DNA of 53,461 bases from Rhizobiaceae bacterium (GTDB lineage Bacteria; Pseudomonadota; Alphaproteobacteria; Rhizobiales; Rhizobiaceae). The position numbers and the translations under genes were made by a program. The DNA lies in contig JAEPMD010000013.1 of NCBI GenBank assembly GCA_017644105.1, forward strand, positions 50,797-104,257, read 5' to 3'. Numbering within the stretch: position 1 is the first letter of the stretch; each line of letters opens with the position of its first letter. Of this stretch, positions 26,620 through 34,698 are shown in pieces. The notes beneath the pieces are model-generated. The model worked only from the letters and a program-made list of their open reading frames with translations. It did not search any database and had not been told where the DNA came from.

Positions 26620-27582
26620 TCATCGCTTCTGCTCTGGATGTAGTGTTTTACCCAAAATATGTTCTGACCGACCAATGACATCGCTACTCGCGCCGACAAT
26701 CAGCGGATCAGGTTTTCCGATTATTTTTTCGTTCTTGTTTGGATAAGGCAGTGAAGCCAAAAAGTGCCGCATGCAATTAAGACGCGCGCGTTTTTTATCG
26801 TTGGATTTTACCACAGTCCAAGGCGCATCAGCCGTGTCAGTGTAAAAGAACATGGCCTCTTTTGCTTCGGTATAATCATCCCATTTATCCAATGACAGAC
26901 GATCAATGGGTGATAATTTCCACGCTTTTAAAGGCTCCAATTCGCGCGATTTAAATCGGCGCATTTGCTCATCTTGCGTGACGGAAAACCAATATTTGAA
27001 AAGAAGAATGCCCGAGCGTGTGAGCATGCGCTCAAAATCTGGCGCTTGGCGCATAAATTCAAGATATTCATTTGGTGAGCAAAAGTTCATCACCCGCTCC
27101 ACGCCACCACGATTATACCAAGATCGATCAAAGAGAACCATTTCACCTGCTGCCGGCAAATGTTGGACATAGCGCTGAAAATACCATTGAGATTTTTCAC
27201 GTTCAGAAGGTTTATCCAGCGCAATGACGCGTGCACCACGTGGGTTGAGATGCTCCATGAAACGTTTGATCGTGCCGCCTTTCCCCGCAGCGTCTCGCCC
27301 TTCGAACAACAGGACGACTTTTTGCCCAGATGATTTGATCCAATCCTGTGCTTTGAGGAGTTCAACCTGAAGCTCGGCTTTTTTGCGCTCATAGACCAGC
27401 TTCTTCATCTTCCGCGCATATGGATATTCACCATTTTCAAAGATGCGTCTTATGTCATCCGTCGTACGTGGTTTTTCAGCATGTGGTGTATGCGTGGGGG
27501 ACTGATGCGTGTCTATTTGGTGTTCAGAGGGCGCTTCGTGATCGCCGACTAATTGTCTGACATTATCCGCTTGCTCAACCAT
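26620..27582 (-). CDS. ppk2: Polyphosphate kinase 2
   Basis: Uses polyphosphate to phosphorylate nucleoside (di)phosphates. It has 320 residues. A Walker A loop VLLFEGRDAAGKGGTIKRF lies near 92, followed by the lid-associated stretch LDKPSEREKSQWYFQRYVQ, Walker B VLFDRSWYNRGGVERVM near 150, and FKYWFSVTQDEQMRRF. This is a one-domain PPK2. The start at 27582 is chosen for GGGGAG six bases upstream; an ATG further out has none. Together with ppk1 and ppx at 3756-7497 this makes three polyphosphate genes in the window. The N-terminal 50 residues are hydrophilic and His-rich (HQIDTHQSPTHTPHAEK). Confidence 0.93.
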   Translation of the reverse strand: MVEQADNVRQLVGDHEAPSEHQIDTHQSPTHTPHAEKPRTTDDIRRIFENGEYPYARKMKKLVYERKKAELQVELLKAQDWIKSSGQKVVLLFEGRDAAGKGGTIKRFMEHLNPRGARVIALDKPSEREKSQWYFQRYVQHLPAAGEMVLFDRSWYNRGGVERVMNFCSPNEYLEFMRQAPDFERMLTRSGILLFKYWFSVTQDEQMRRFKSRELEPLKAWKLSPIDRLSLDKWDDYTEAKEAMFFYTDTADAPWTVVKSNDKKRARLNCMRHFLASLPYPNKNEKIIGKPDPLIVGASSDVIGRSEHILGKTLHPEQKR

Positions 27583-27750
27583 TTTATTCTCCCCATGTCT
27601 GATCACATGAAGAGACTATCGCTATCGATTGATGCCTTCTTTGACTCAGATCAATTTTTAGCAGCGTTTTTTATTCCATATTCCTCTCAGCTTGGTGATG
27701 AGGAGGTTGCCGGGCGCGCGTTCGATAAAGATATATTTGAGGAGAATGTC

Positions 27751-28566
27751 ATGACGCCAAATCCAGGCTCCCAGCCTTTAAGCATGTTGCAGGCTCTTAA
27801 GGTGCGTCCAGCATCTTTTGGCGATATCAAAGCTGCGTTTTCTGCTGGCTTAAAGGATTTTTCTCGCAGACCGCTTTTGTCGATGTTTTTCGGTTTGGTC
27901 TATGGCGCGTTTGGCATCATCCTCCTACTTGGATTTTTAGTCTTTGACAGCATTTGGATGACGCTCCCTGCAGCGGTTGGTTTTCCGCTCATGGCGCCTT
28001 TTGTTGCCGTAGGGCTTTATGAAATGTCACGGCGGATGAAAAAGGGAGAAGAATTCAGCTGGAAGGATATTTTTCTGGTGATCTTCCGTCAGCAGCAGCG
28101 CGAATTTGGCTGGATGTCCTTTGTTGTGCTCTTTGTGTTCTGGATTTGGATTTATCAGGCACGCCTATTACTGGCGCTATTTCTACAATGGCAGAGCTTT
28201 TCATCACTTGATAATTTCATCGATGTCATCACCACCACGCAAAATGGTATCTTGTTCATTTGCATTGGAACGCTTGTTGGCGCGGTTCTCGCAACCGTCT
28301 TGTTTAGCCTTACAGTGATCTCAATGCCGCTTCTTTTGGACAAAGATATCGATTTCATTTCCGCCATGATTTTAAGTGTCAAAACGGTTCATACGAGCCC
28401 ATTTGTGATGCTCTCGTGGGGTGCGATGATTGCAATCATGGTATTCCTCGCATTGGCACCTGCCTTTATCGGCATCATATTCGTCTTATTGATTTTGGGT
28501 TATGTGACATGGCATTTATATCAACGCGTGATCGATGATAGCGCGCTTGCCGAAATCAAAAACTAA
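27751..28566 (+). CDS. DUF2189 family membrane protein
   Basis: Integral membrane protein of 271 residues. After a cytoplasmic N-terminus (SMLQALKVRPASFGDIKAAF) come about five or six helices: RPLLSMFFGLVYGAFGIILL, then LPAAVGFPLMAPFVAVGLYE with the DUF2189 motif, then further pairs to the C-terminus. YEMSRRMKKGEEFSWKDIF is typical of the family. The function is unknown; members often lie near cytochrome c oxidase or redox genes. ATG 27751 has GAGGAG six bases before it. An open frame extends upstream to the ppk2 promoter region but has no support. Its stop shares bases with the stop of the convergent oxidoreductase gene. Confidence 0.88.
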   Translation: MTPNPGSQPLSMLQALKVRPASFGDIKAAFSAGLKDFSRRPLLSMFFGLVYGAFGIILLLGFLVFDSIWMTLPAAVGFPLMAPFVAVGLYEMSRRMKKGEEFSWKDIFLVIFRQQQREFGWMSFVVLFVFWIWIYQARLLLALFLQWQSFSSLDNFIDVITTTQNGILFICIGTLVGAVLATVLFSLTVISMPLLLDKDIDFISAMILSVKTVHTSPFVMLSWGAMIAIMVFLALAPAFIGIIFVLLILGYVTWHLYQRVIDDSALAEIKN

Positions 28567-30692
28567 CCCGCCTTAAGCCAAACCTTATTGTCGTGAAAGG
28601 CAACGCCGCCAAAGGGTGCAATACTGTCGGCACTAGTGAGTGTATTAATCCCCTCACCTTTGGCAAAGCTCGAATTAGGCCACAAACCTTCTTGGATAAG
28701 AACACCGCGACGCAAGCCATCAAAGAACCTTGCATGCACGGAAACCTCGCCGCGATCATTGCCGATTGTAACCATATCGCCTTCGGAAATACCGAGCTCG
28801 CCCGCATCATCTGGATGAATGAGAATTTCAGGTCGTCCGCCCTCTTGTTTGATAGAACTTGGCGTTTCGGCAAAAGTTGAATTTAAAAAGGCCCGTGCAG
28901 GCGATGTTGCAAAACGAAATTTGTGTTTATCGTCAACGATTTCTGGCGATGGCAGATAATCAGGGAACTCTGGCAGCACCTCTAAATCACCCATCCGCCC
29001 AAGGCGTTTAGGCGGCAAGTTGATGGTTTCAGTTTCTTTCCAATTGGGCTTGAAATGAAACTTGCCATCTTCATGCGCAAAGCCATTTAAGAAATGCGAT
29101 GTTTCAAAATCTGGCTGCTCGTCGATCCATTTATCGGCTTTAAAAGCATCGTATTCGCCATAGCCGGAATCGGCCAAAATTCGATCGAGGTGCTGGCGCG
29201 CGGTCATGTTGAACTCGTCTCGATCACCAAGTCCTAATCGTTTGGCAAGTCCATCGATCACATAAAGATTTTCACGCGGACCACCCAGTTCATTTATTGG
29301 TGCGTCAACCGCTTTGGACCCTAAAATGACATGCTGATGCCCACCACCTTTATAGATATCATCATGCTCTAAGAACATTGTGGCTGGCAGCACCACATCG
29401 GCAAGCTTTGCCGTATCTGTCATGAATTGCTCGTGCACTGCGGTGAAGAGATCTTCGCGCATAAAACCTTCCCGCACACGGCGTTGTTCTGGGGCGATAT
29501 TCATCGGATTAGTGTTTTGAATGAGCATAGCATGCACACCCGAACCACCAAGCAATGCATCGCTATCACCCGTTAATACACGACCAATCTTGGATTGATC
29601 CATGACGCGCACATCATGATCGAGCATGTCAGTTCCGCTCACATAAGAGGCGTTGAGTGCGGTAATTTCGGCATTATTGTGGAACGCGCCACCGCCCTCA
29701 TATTGCCAAGCGCCTAAGACTGTTGCGATCGACAAAGCCGCATGCATGTTCACCGCACCATTTTGCTGGCGGGCAAACCCATAACCAAGACGCAAATAGG
29801 TGCGCTTGGTGTTGCCCATCAACTTCGCCAGCGCTTCGATGTCTTCAACTGGCAAACCAGTGATATCAGATGCCCATTGTGGTGTTTTATTGCGCATATG
29901 CGCTTCTAAACCCTTTGGGTCATCACTGAATTTGTTGAGATAATCCCAATCCGCAAAACCATCGCGGAACAAGATATGCATGATCGCGCAAGCCAAAGCC
30001 CCATCAGTACCAGGTTTTAAAATCACCTTGTGATCGGCTTGTTTCATTGTGGGGTTATCATAGATATCAATCACCACAATCTTGGTTCCGCGGGTCTTGC
30101 GCGCTTTAGCGGCATGTGTCCAGACATTGATCTGCGTTGACACCGGATTTGTGCCCCAAATGACAATGCAATCAGATTGTGCCATTTCGCGCGGGTCCAC
30201 GCCACGAACAGCACCCGTGCCCATGGCAAACCCAGTCCATGCCGGGGTGATACACACCGTTCCATGCATGGAAGAATAGCGTTTGGCATAGGTCAAACGG
30301 CGGATTGAATTGATCTGCACAATGCCCATTGTGCCCGCGTAGTAATAAGGCCAGATGCTTTCTGCACCATAGCGCTGTTCAGTTTGAATGAACTTTTCAG
30401 CGATTAAATCCAGCGCATCATCGAAATGAACTTCCTGCCAGTCGCCGCCGCCTTTTTCGCCTTTACGAATGAGCGGTTTTAAAAGGCGATCAGGATGATA
30501 TATCCGCTCTGAATAACGGGCAACTTTGGCGCAAATGACGCCAGCTGTATAGGTATTGTCTGCGGATCCGCGCAGGCGGCCGATTTTGCCGTCAGCTGTG
30601 ATTTCAACATCAAGCGCACAGGTTGAGGGGCAATCATGCGGGCAAGCCGAATGCAAGATTTTCGCTTCATTTTTGCCCATGTTAACATTCAT
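28563..30692 (-). CDS. Molybdopterin oxidoreductase (formate dehydrogenase/DMSO reductase superfamily)
   Basis: Molybdenum enzyme of 709 residues. The N-terminal [4Fe-4S] site is CPHDCPSTC with the fourth Cys in GVICAKV near residue 51. Further motifs are RRLTYAKRYSSMHGT, CIVIWGTNPVSTQ, KPGTDGALACAIMHIL, TNPMNIAPEQ, and DVVLPATMFLEHDDIY. The C-terminal molydopterin-dinucleotide-binding domain holds EILIHPDDAGELGISEGDMV. No Tat signal is visible, so it is probably cytoplasmic. The substrate is not deducible; close relatives are annotated as biotin sulfoxide reductase or formate dehydrogenase-like. The ATG at 30692 has GAGGAA at good spacing. moaD and moaE for cofactor synthesis lie at 41657-42393. 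Confidence 0.9.
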   Translation of the reverse strand: MNVNMGKNEAKILHSACPHDCPSTCALDVEITADGKIGRLRGSADNTYTAGVICAKVARYSERIYHPDRLLKPLIRKGEKGGGDWQEVHFDDALDLIAEKFIQTEQRYGAESIWPYYYAGTMGIVQINSIRRLTYAKRYSSMHGTVCITPAWTGFAMGTGAVRGVDPREMAQSDCIVIWGTNPVSTQINVWTHAAKARKTRGTKIVVIDIYDNPTMKQADHKVILKPGTDGALACAIMHILFRDGFADWDYLNKFSDDPKGLEAHMRNKTPQWASDITGLPVEDIEALAKLMGNTKRTYLRLGYGFARQQNGAVNMHAALSIATVLGAWQYEGGGAFHNNAEITALNASYVSGTDMLDHDVRVMDQSKIGRVLTGDSDALLGGSGVHAMLIQNTNPMNIAPEQRRVREGFMREDLFTAVHEQFMTDTAKLADVVLPATMFLEHDDIYKGGGHQHVILGSKAVDAPINELGGPRENLYVIDGLAKRLGLGDRDEFNMTARQHLDRILADSGYGEYDAFKADKWIDEQPDFETSHFLNGFAHEDGKFHFKPNWKETETINLPPKRLGRMGDLEVLPEFPDYLPSPEIVDDKHKFRFATSPARAFLNSTFAETPSSIKQEGGRPEILIHPDDAGELGISEGDMVTIGNDRGEVSVHARFFDGLRRGVLIQEGLWPNSSFAKGEGINTLTSADSIAPFGGVAFHDNKVWLKAG

Positions 30693-30806
30693 ACCGTGAA
30701 TTCCTCATTTCGCCGCGATTCCCTCTTATGACAATCTGATCAATAGTGTATAGAAGATTTTAAAAACCAATAGCCAAATTTTTAGATATAGAAATCAATA
30801 AATTTC

Positions 30807-31664
30807 ATGAATTATCGTCATATTTATCACGCGGGCAATTTCGCCGATTGCCTCAAGCACACAGTGTTCTCGCGGATCATCACTTATATGCAGCGCAAGG
30901 ATAAAGCGTTTCGCATCATTGATACGCATGCAGGGCCCGGCATTTATGATCTGTCATCGGAGGAAGCACAAAAGACCGGTGAATGGAAAGATGGGATTGG
31001 GCGTCTATTAAAAGCCGAATGGTCTAAAAAAGCTGAAGAACTGCTTGAACCTTATTTTAGCGCCGTCCGTGCTTATAATTCTGATGATAAATTGCAGTTT
31101 TATCCCGGCTCTCCCATGCTGGCGCGCAATCTCATGCGCAAACAAGATCGACTGACGCTCAATGAACTGCACCCTGAAGATTTCAAAACACTCAGCAAGC
31201 ATTTTGCTGGTGATGTTCAGGTCAAGACACAAGAGATCAGCGGCTGGTCAGGGCTTAAATCCAATCTGCCACCGAAAGAAAAGCGTGGCATTTTGCTGGT
31301 TGATCCTGCCTTTGAAGAAAAAGGCGATTTCTTTCGCATGGTGCGCGGTGCAGGTGATGCGATTGAGCGTTTTTCAACCGGAACACATTGCTTTTGGTAT
31401 CCGATCAAGCATGGTCTGGAAATGAAAGAATTTAACCACGACATGACGCATGTGGTGGGTCATCCCAACACGATCGTCACCGAGCTTTGGGTCAAGGATG
31501 GTCAAAAGTCGCTCAATGGGTCGGGAATGGTCATCGTCAATCCACCTTTCACTCTGGTCAATGAATTACGCATTATCCTGCCGGAGATGGCGAAAATCCT
31601 GAGCCAAAGTGCTGAAAGTGGATGGCGGGTGAATGTGTTGGTGGATGAAAACGGCAAGACTTAA
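30807..31664 (+). CDS. rlmJ: 23S rRNA (adenine(2030)-N6)-methyltransferase RlmJ
   Basis: Methylates A2030 of 23S rRNA. It has 285 residues, the usual size. MNYRHIYHAGNFADCLKHTV is the family N-terminus, RIIDTHAGPGIYDL the SAM-binding segment, and GSGMVIVNPPFTLVNEL the conserved end. The catalytic motif IV, DPPY/F-E in the family, reads DPAFEEKGDF here, so the second Pro is Ala; the Asp is kept. That could weaken base positioning, but the fold seems otherwise complete. Transcription is divergent from the molybdopterin oxidoreductase across 114 AT-rich bases. Confidence 0.9.
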   Translation: MNYRHIYHAGNFADCLKHTVFSRIITYMQRKDKAFRIIDTHAGPGIYDLSSEEAQKTGEWKDGIGRLLKAEWSKKAEELLEPYFSAVRAYNSDDKLQFYPGSPMLARNLMRKQDRLTLNELHPEDFKTLSKHFAGDVQVKTQEISGWSGLKSNLPPKEKRGILLVDPAFEEKGDFFRMVRGAGDAIERFSTGTHCFWYPIKHGLEMKEFNHDMTHVVGHPNTIVTELWVKDGQKSLNGSGMVIVNPPFTLVNELRIILPEMAKILSQSAESGWRVNVLVDENGKT

Positions 31665-31696
31665 CAAGCATGAGGCAGCCAATCCGCACTGGATGA

Positions 31697-32197
31697 ATGA
31701 TGAGTGAAAAGCACATAAATGGCGCGCCACCAAAATCTGGGTTTGCAGCCTTAAAGCCCGAACTTCTGGTCACAGATTTTGAGATCAGCCTTGCGCATTG
31801 GTGCGAGATTTTTGGTTTTGATATCGCTTATCAACGCCCGGCGGAAAAATTTGCTTATCTTGAACGCAAAGAAGGCGCGCAGATCATGCTGAGTCAGCGT
31901 CATGATGATCTGAAATGGGAAACCGGCAAGATGGAACTTCCCTTTGGCCAAGGGGTCATGTTTCAAATCGAAGTTGACAGTTTAGACCCTATTATTGCGG
32001 CGGTCGAAAATCATAAACTCGCACACTACCGAATCCCACATTCAGATGGCGATGGAAACCCATTTCCCAATCCTCGGGAAGTTTGGCGCGACCTGGGTGA
32101 TCGCCAAGGTGGAGCGAAAGAATATTTCGCGCTTGATCCTGACGGCTATTTGATCATGTTTTCACAAAATCTGGGCTATCGCCCGCTCTTAAAATAG
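31697..32197 (+). CDS. VOC-superfamily (glyoxalase/bleomycin resistance) protein
   Basis: Protein of 166 residues with one vicinal-oxygen-chelate module pair. LKPELLVTDFEISLAHWCEIFGFDIAYQ is the typical first strand-helix, followed by FAYLERKEGAQIMLSQR and, after the repeat, EYFALDPDGYLIMFSQNLG. His/Glu metal ligands are not certain, as in bleomycin-binding members, which lack metal. Substrate or drug specificity cannot be told. It starts 32 bases after rlmJ on the same strand and may be co-transcribed. Two ATGs in tandem precede SEKHINGA, and the first is used here. Confidence 0.82.
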   Translation: MMSEKHINGAPPKSGFAALKPELLVTDFEISLAHWCEIFGFDIAYQRPAEKFAYLERKEGAQIMLSQRHDDLKWETGKMELPFGQGVMFQIEVDSLDPIIAAVENHKLAHYRIPHSDGDGNPFPNPREVWRDLGDRQGGAKEYFALDPDGYLIMFSQNLGYRPLLK

Positions 32198-32275
32198 CCA
32201 TCAAGCCCATCGCGACGAATTGCATAAAATCCCCTCTCCTGATAGCTTTATTGAAACGGAATATGGAGGGGGCTC

Positions 32276-32896
32276 ATGACACGTATCAAACTTCTCATCG
32301 CAACCATATTTGCAACGCTCTGCTTCGCTTTGCCATTGCATGCCGCAAATGAAATCGGCAAAGCGCTGATCGAAGGCAAGATCGTCATTCTATATGATGA
32401 CAATACCTGGCAGTTTGAGGGCGAAGCCAAAGTCGCAAGTTCGGCCTGTGATGTGCTTTCGCGACGCATTGAGATTTGCAAAGGAGGAACATCATACGAG
32501 CAAATTGCCCCGGCTAATAATGAGCTTTTAGGCCAATTCCGCAAAGATGACCGCAATTACGCTATGATTGTGGAAGAGGAAGTGGGTTCGAAAGATGGCA
32601 TGACATTGGAGTTCATGCGCAGCGCGATTTTCGACAATCAAATCGCAGGTGGTGTGAAAAAAGAAGATATCATTGTCATCGACACCACAGAAGGTAAAGA
32701 ATTCGGCCAGGATGCGACCTTTGTGGCCATGGCAACCAGCTTAGATGGCCTCAAGCTCGTTTATGCCTATACCATCATGATTTCAGACACGACCACCGTT
32801 CAGCTGATTACCTATGCATTAGGCCAAGAGCTGACGGATGAGATTGTCGACAATCACAACGAGTTTTTAGATCTCGTGCGCATTGATTTTAACTAG
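32276..32896 (+). CDS. Exported protein of unknown function
   Basis: I do not recognise a family. The 206-residue product begins with a clear signal peptide (MTRIKLLIATIFATLCFALP then HAA-NE), so it is periplasmic or secreted. The mature part starts with IGKALIEGKIVILYDDNTWQFEGE, a beta-hairpin seen at the front of several small envelope proteins. Two Cys (SACDVLSRRIEIC) could form a disulfide. The rest is mixed alpha/beta without membrane segments. GGAGGGGG precedes the ATG. Its stop shares bases with the stop of the convergent ACT_3 gene. Confidence 0.75.
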   Translation: MTRIKLLIATIFATLCFALPLHAANEIGKALIEGKIVILYDDNTWQFEGEAKVASSACDVLSRRIEICKGGTSYEQIAPANNELLGQFRKDDRNYAMIVEEEVGSKDGMTLEFMRSAIFDNQIAGGVKKEDIIVIDTTEGKEFGQDATFVAMATSLDGLKLVYAYTIMISDTTTVQLITYALGQELTDEIVDNHNEFLDLVRIDFN

Positions 32897-33291
32897 GCTT
32901 GATTTACGATGCGCGCCAGCACGTTAAGCGCATCATCTTCGCGACCTTCGGGCACAAAAATGTGATCGTGATAAAAGCCGGATACCGGGTTCACGCCCAT
33001 ATTTTCTTTCGCCAGTTCCGTTGCGATCACCGCCATAAATCCAACCGCTTCAAGCGATGAATGCACATCGAGCGTGATCATGCGCGAGGGAAATTCAAAT
33101 GGCAAATTATGCGCTTCCGCTTCGGATTTTAACACGATCAGCGTCACGCCTTCGCTTTCAACAAAACGCATGCGCGGGTTTAAACCAGATGGTTCATCTT
33201 CCGCGCTGATGGTGACGAACACATAAGTGCCATCAACCAATTTGGCTTTCAGCGTTTTCAGCAATGCTTTTAGATTGATCTCACCGGACAT
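32893..33291 (-). CDS. ACT domain protein (ACT_3/ACT_7, DUF2241)
   Basis: Protein of 132 residues related to the tandem ACT domain of the CASTOR/DUF2241 group, which binds small ligands such as amino acids. Features are LKTLKAKLVDGTYVFVTI, RFVESEGVTLIVLKSEAE, and MITLDVHSSLEAVGFMAVIATELAKENMGVNPVSGFYHDHIFVP. No DNA-binding or catalytic domain is attached, so it is a stand-alone sensor-like module. It is divergent from the FNR-box promoter at 33375. The box is 84 bases upstream of its start, so control of this gene by the same box cannot be excluded. Confidence 0.85.
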   Translation of the reverse strand: MSGEINLKALLKTLKAKLVDGTYVFVTISAEDEPSGLNPRMRFVESEGVTLIVLKSEAEAHNLPFEFPSRMITLDVHSSLEAVGFMAVIATELAKENMGVNPVSGFYHDHIFVPEGREDDALNVLARIVNQA

Positions 33292-33374
33292 GTCGCGCTC
33301 CCACTTGTGAAGCTTTGCATATCATGGGCGCGATGGGGCAGCAAATGGGGTTAACCTAACTTTCCGCAAATCAA

Positions 33375-33414
33375 TTGATTTAGATCAAAGCAGACCTGTG
33401 ATTTGTCCTTATCT
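33375..33414 (+). promoter_or_regulatory. Class II FNR/FixK promoter: perfect box plus -10
   Basis: TTGATTTAGATCAA (33375-33388) matches the FNR/FnrL/FixK consensus TTGAT-N4-ATCAA at every position. TTATCT at 33409-33414 is a fair -10. With the box centred at 33381.5, a start near 33421-33423 puts it at about -40 to -41.5, the classic activating position. On the other strand no -10 is found at the matching distance. No open reading frame begins downstream before the terminator-like end at 33580. Confidence 0.8.
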
Positions 33415-33421
33415 TGGCAAC

Positions 33422-33580
33422 AACTCCTTAGGGGGAGCTGCTGTGGTCTCTGGGCGTTCTTGATCACAGCACTTGAAAGCAAGGTCGGACAATCTACCGG
33501 TGTTTGAAATATCCATTACCAACCTGGATATGGACGGCACCCTCCCCAGATTGAGGCCACTGACCTTGCTTTTCTTTTTT
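33422..33580 (+). ncRNA. Candidate FNR-controlled structured small RNA
   Basis: About 160 bases between the FNR promoter and a T-run. Hairpin 1: GCTGTGGT (33440-33447) with ATCACAGC (33463-33470). Closing stem: AAGCAAGGTC (33477-33486) with GACCTTGCTT (33562-33571), followed by TCTTTTTT. Inside it CAATCT (33490-33495) pairs with AGATTG (33548-33553), and ATATCCA (33509-33515) with TGGATAT (33525-33531) around a nine-base loop. CCCTCCCC (33540-33547) is left unpaired and could meet Shine-Dalgarno sequences, or pair with GGGGAG at 33432-33437 as an alternative fold. The stems are nested and the end looks like an intrinsic terminator. It resembles no RNA family I can name. A weak TTG frame crosses it and its terminator and is not credible. 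Confidence 0.65.
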
Positions 33581-33586
33581 CGTTTT

Positions 33587-33814
33587 TCACGAAATGTAAA
33601 ACAGATATCCGATAAAAAAGCAGATGCCGATCAAAAACGGATAGGCAAAGAACAGATAGCTTGGATTATCAATATCCTCGCCATCACCATATTCGCCCTC
33701 TTCCACCTCAGCACGCAAGCGCTCAAACATTGAGCGATCGTTGAAGTAGAGATAAATCTCCCAGCCCGCTTTGGCGGTCAAATATAATCCAAGTGCGAAT
33801 AGTAAATATGACAT
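33587..33814 (-). CDS. Small membrane protein of unknown function
   Basis: 75 residues with two hydrophobic helices, SYLLFALGLYLTAKAGWEIY at the start and YLFFAYPFLIGICFFIGYLF at the end. They are separated by an acidic segment (RLRAEVEEGEYGDGEDID). The helix-loop-helix plan with a charged loop is not family-specific. It ends seven bases from the end of the candidate small RNA, in convergent orientation, and is about 50 bases downstream of the pyrE stop on the same strand. Confidence 0.6.
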   Translation of the reverse strand: MSYLLFALGLYLTAKAGWEIYLYFNDRSMFERLRAEVEEGEYGDGEDIDNPSYLFFAYPFLIGICFFIGYLFYIS

Positions 33815-33867
33815 GGTCCAAGCTTAATGCGGATTAAGGCCTTGAATCAAGTCTTAGGGCAGCGGTT

Positions 33868-34386
33868 TTAGCCTTCAAGATCTTCGCGGGTGAAGAGCGG
33901 GCGGACGTCTAGGTCTTGCGCTTTTTTGATATGAGGCGCGCCCTCACCGCGCCAAATTGCGCAGACAACCGCTAAGACATTGGCGCCATCCGCGCGGGAT
34001 AATTCAAGCGCATCGGCAACTGCGCCGCCTGTGGTGATCACATCTTCGACAAAGCAAACTTTGCGGTCTTTGACGACCTGACCTTCAATCGCCTGGCATG
34101 TGCCATAGGTTTTCGCTTCCTTGCGGACAAAGGCAACTGGCAAACCAGATTCAAGTGACATGGCGGTGGCAATTGGCACGCCGCCAAGTTCGAGACCAGC
34201 TAAAATCTCTGTATCAGACGGGATCAGCTTCAGCATGCCCTTGGCAACTTCACGCAACAGCACCGGATCACCCTCAAAACGATATTTATCAAAATAGCGA
34301 TCTGACACAATCCCCGAGCGCAAGGTGAACTTGCCGGTGAGCGAAGCGATTTGAGATACTTTTTTGGCGAGTTCTGCGTGATCCAT
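33868..34386 (-). CDS. pyrE: Orotate phosphoribosyltransferase
   Basis: Converts orotate and PRPP to OMP in pyrimidine synthesis. It has 172 residues. The order is LRSGIVSDRYFDKYRFEGDP, LAGLELGGVPIATAMSLESG, PVAFVRKEAKTYGT, and the PRPP loop VCFVEDVITTGGAVADAL with the paired acids. The usual Lys/Arg catalytic loop is RKEAKTYG. The chosen ATG gives MDHAELAKKV and has AAAGGA upstream; an ATG eight codons further out is less likely. Confidence 0.93.
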   Translation of the reverse strand: MDHAELAKKVSQIASLTGKFTLRSGIVSDRYFDKYRFEGDPVLLREVAKGMLKLIPSDTEILAGLELGGVPIATAMSLESGLPVAFVRKEAKTYGTCQAIEGQVVKDRKVCFVEDVITTGGAVADALELSRADGANVLAVVCAIWRGEGAPHIKKAQDLDVRPLFTREDLEG

Positions 34387-34624
34387 GAAAGTTTGTCCTT
34401 TAAGCATCAAGATCCTGTGTTAAAACGTCTATAACACTTTGATCGCATCAAAAGCTATCGCCACAAGCGAATAATCCCCGAAAAGATCAAACTTCGATTT
34501 CACGATATTTTTGGCATATTTTGTCTATTAATGAGACTTTATATCCTAATTTTTCATATTTTTTCAAAAAAATGAGCTGCTTTGCATTGTGATTTTGATT
34601 TTCGTTCCCATATCGGTGCGAACC

Positions 34625-34676
34625 GAGCTTGCGCCCTGAGGGAATAGATGGAACAAGCTTTTTCTGAGGCGGGCGC
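34625..34676 (+). other. Structured leader upstream of the Ca/Na exchanger gene
   Basis: GCGCCC (34631-34636) can pair with GGGCGC (34671-34676), and GAGCTT (34625-34630) with AAGCTT (34655-34660). The two pairings are interlocked and thus exclude each other or form a pseudoknot. They end 22 bases before the start codon, in the 312-base gap 34387-34698. The rest of this gap is AT-rich, with no gene and no recognised riboswitch. Confidence 0.3.
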
Positions 34677-34698
34677 CAAAACCGATTAGGGGATTTAC

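Noticed and set aside
33422-33580. SRP RNA, 6S RNA, tmRNA or RNase P RNA
   Set aside because: None of their conserved cores is present.
33473-33733. Open frame from TTG across the candidate sRNA
   Set aside because: No ribosome site, runs through the terminator stem and overlaps the convergent gene in antisense.
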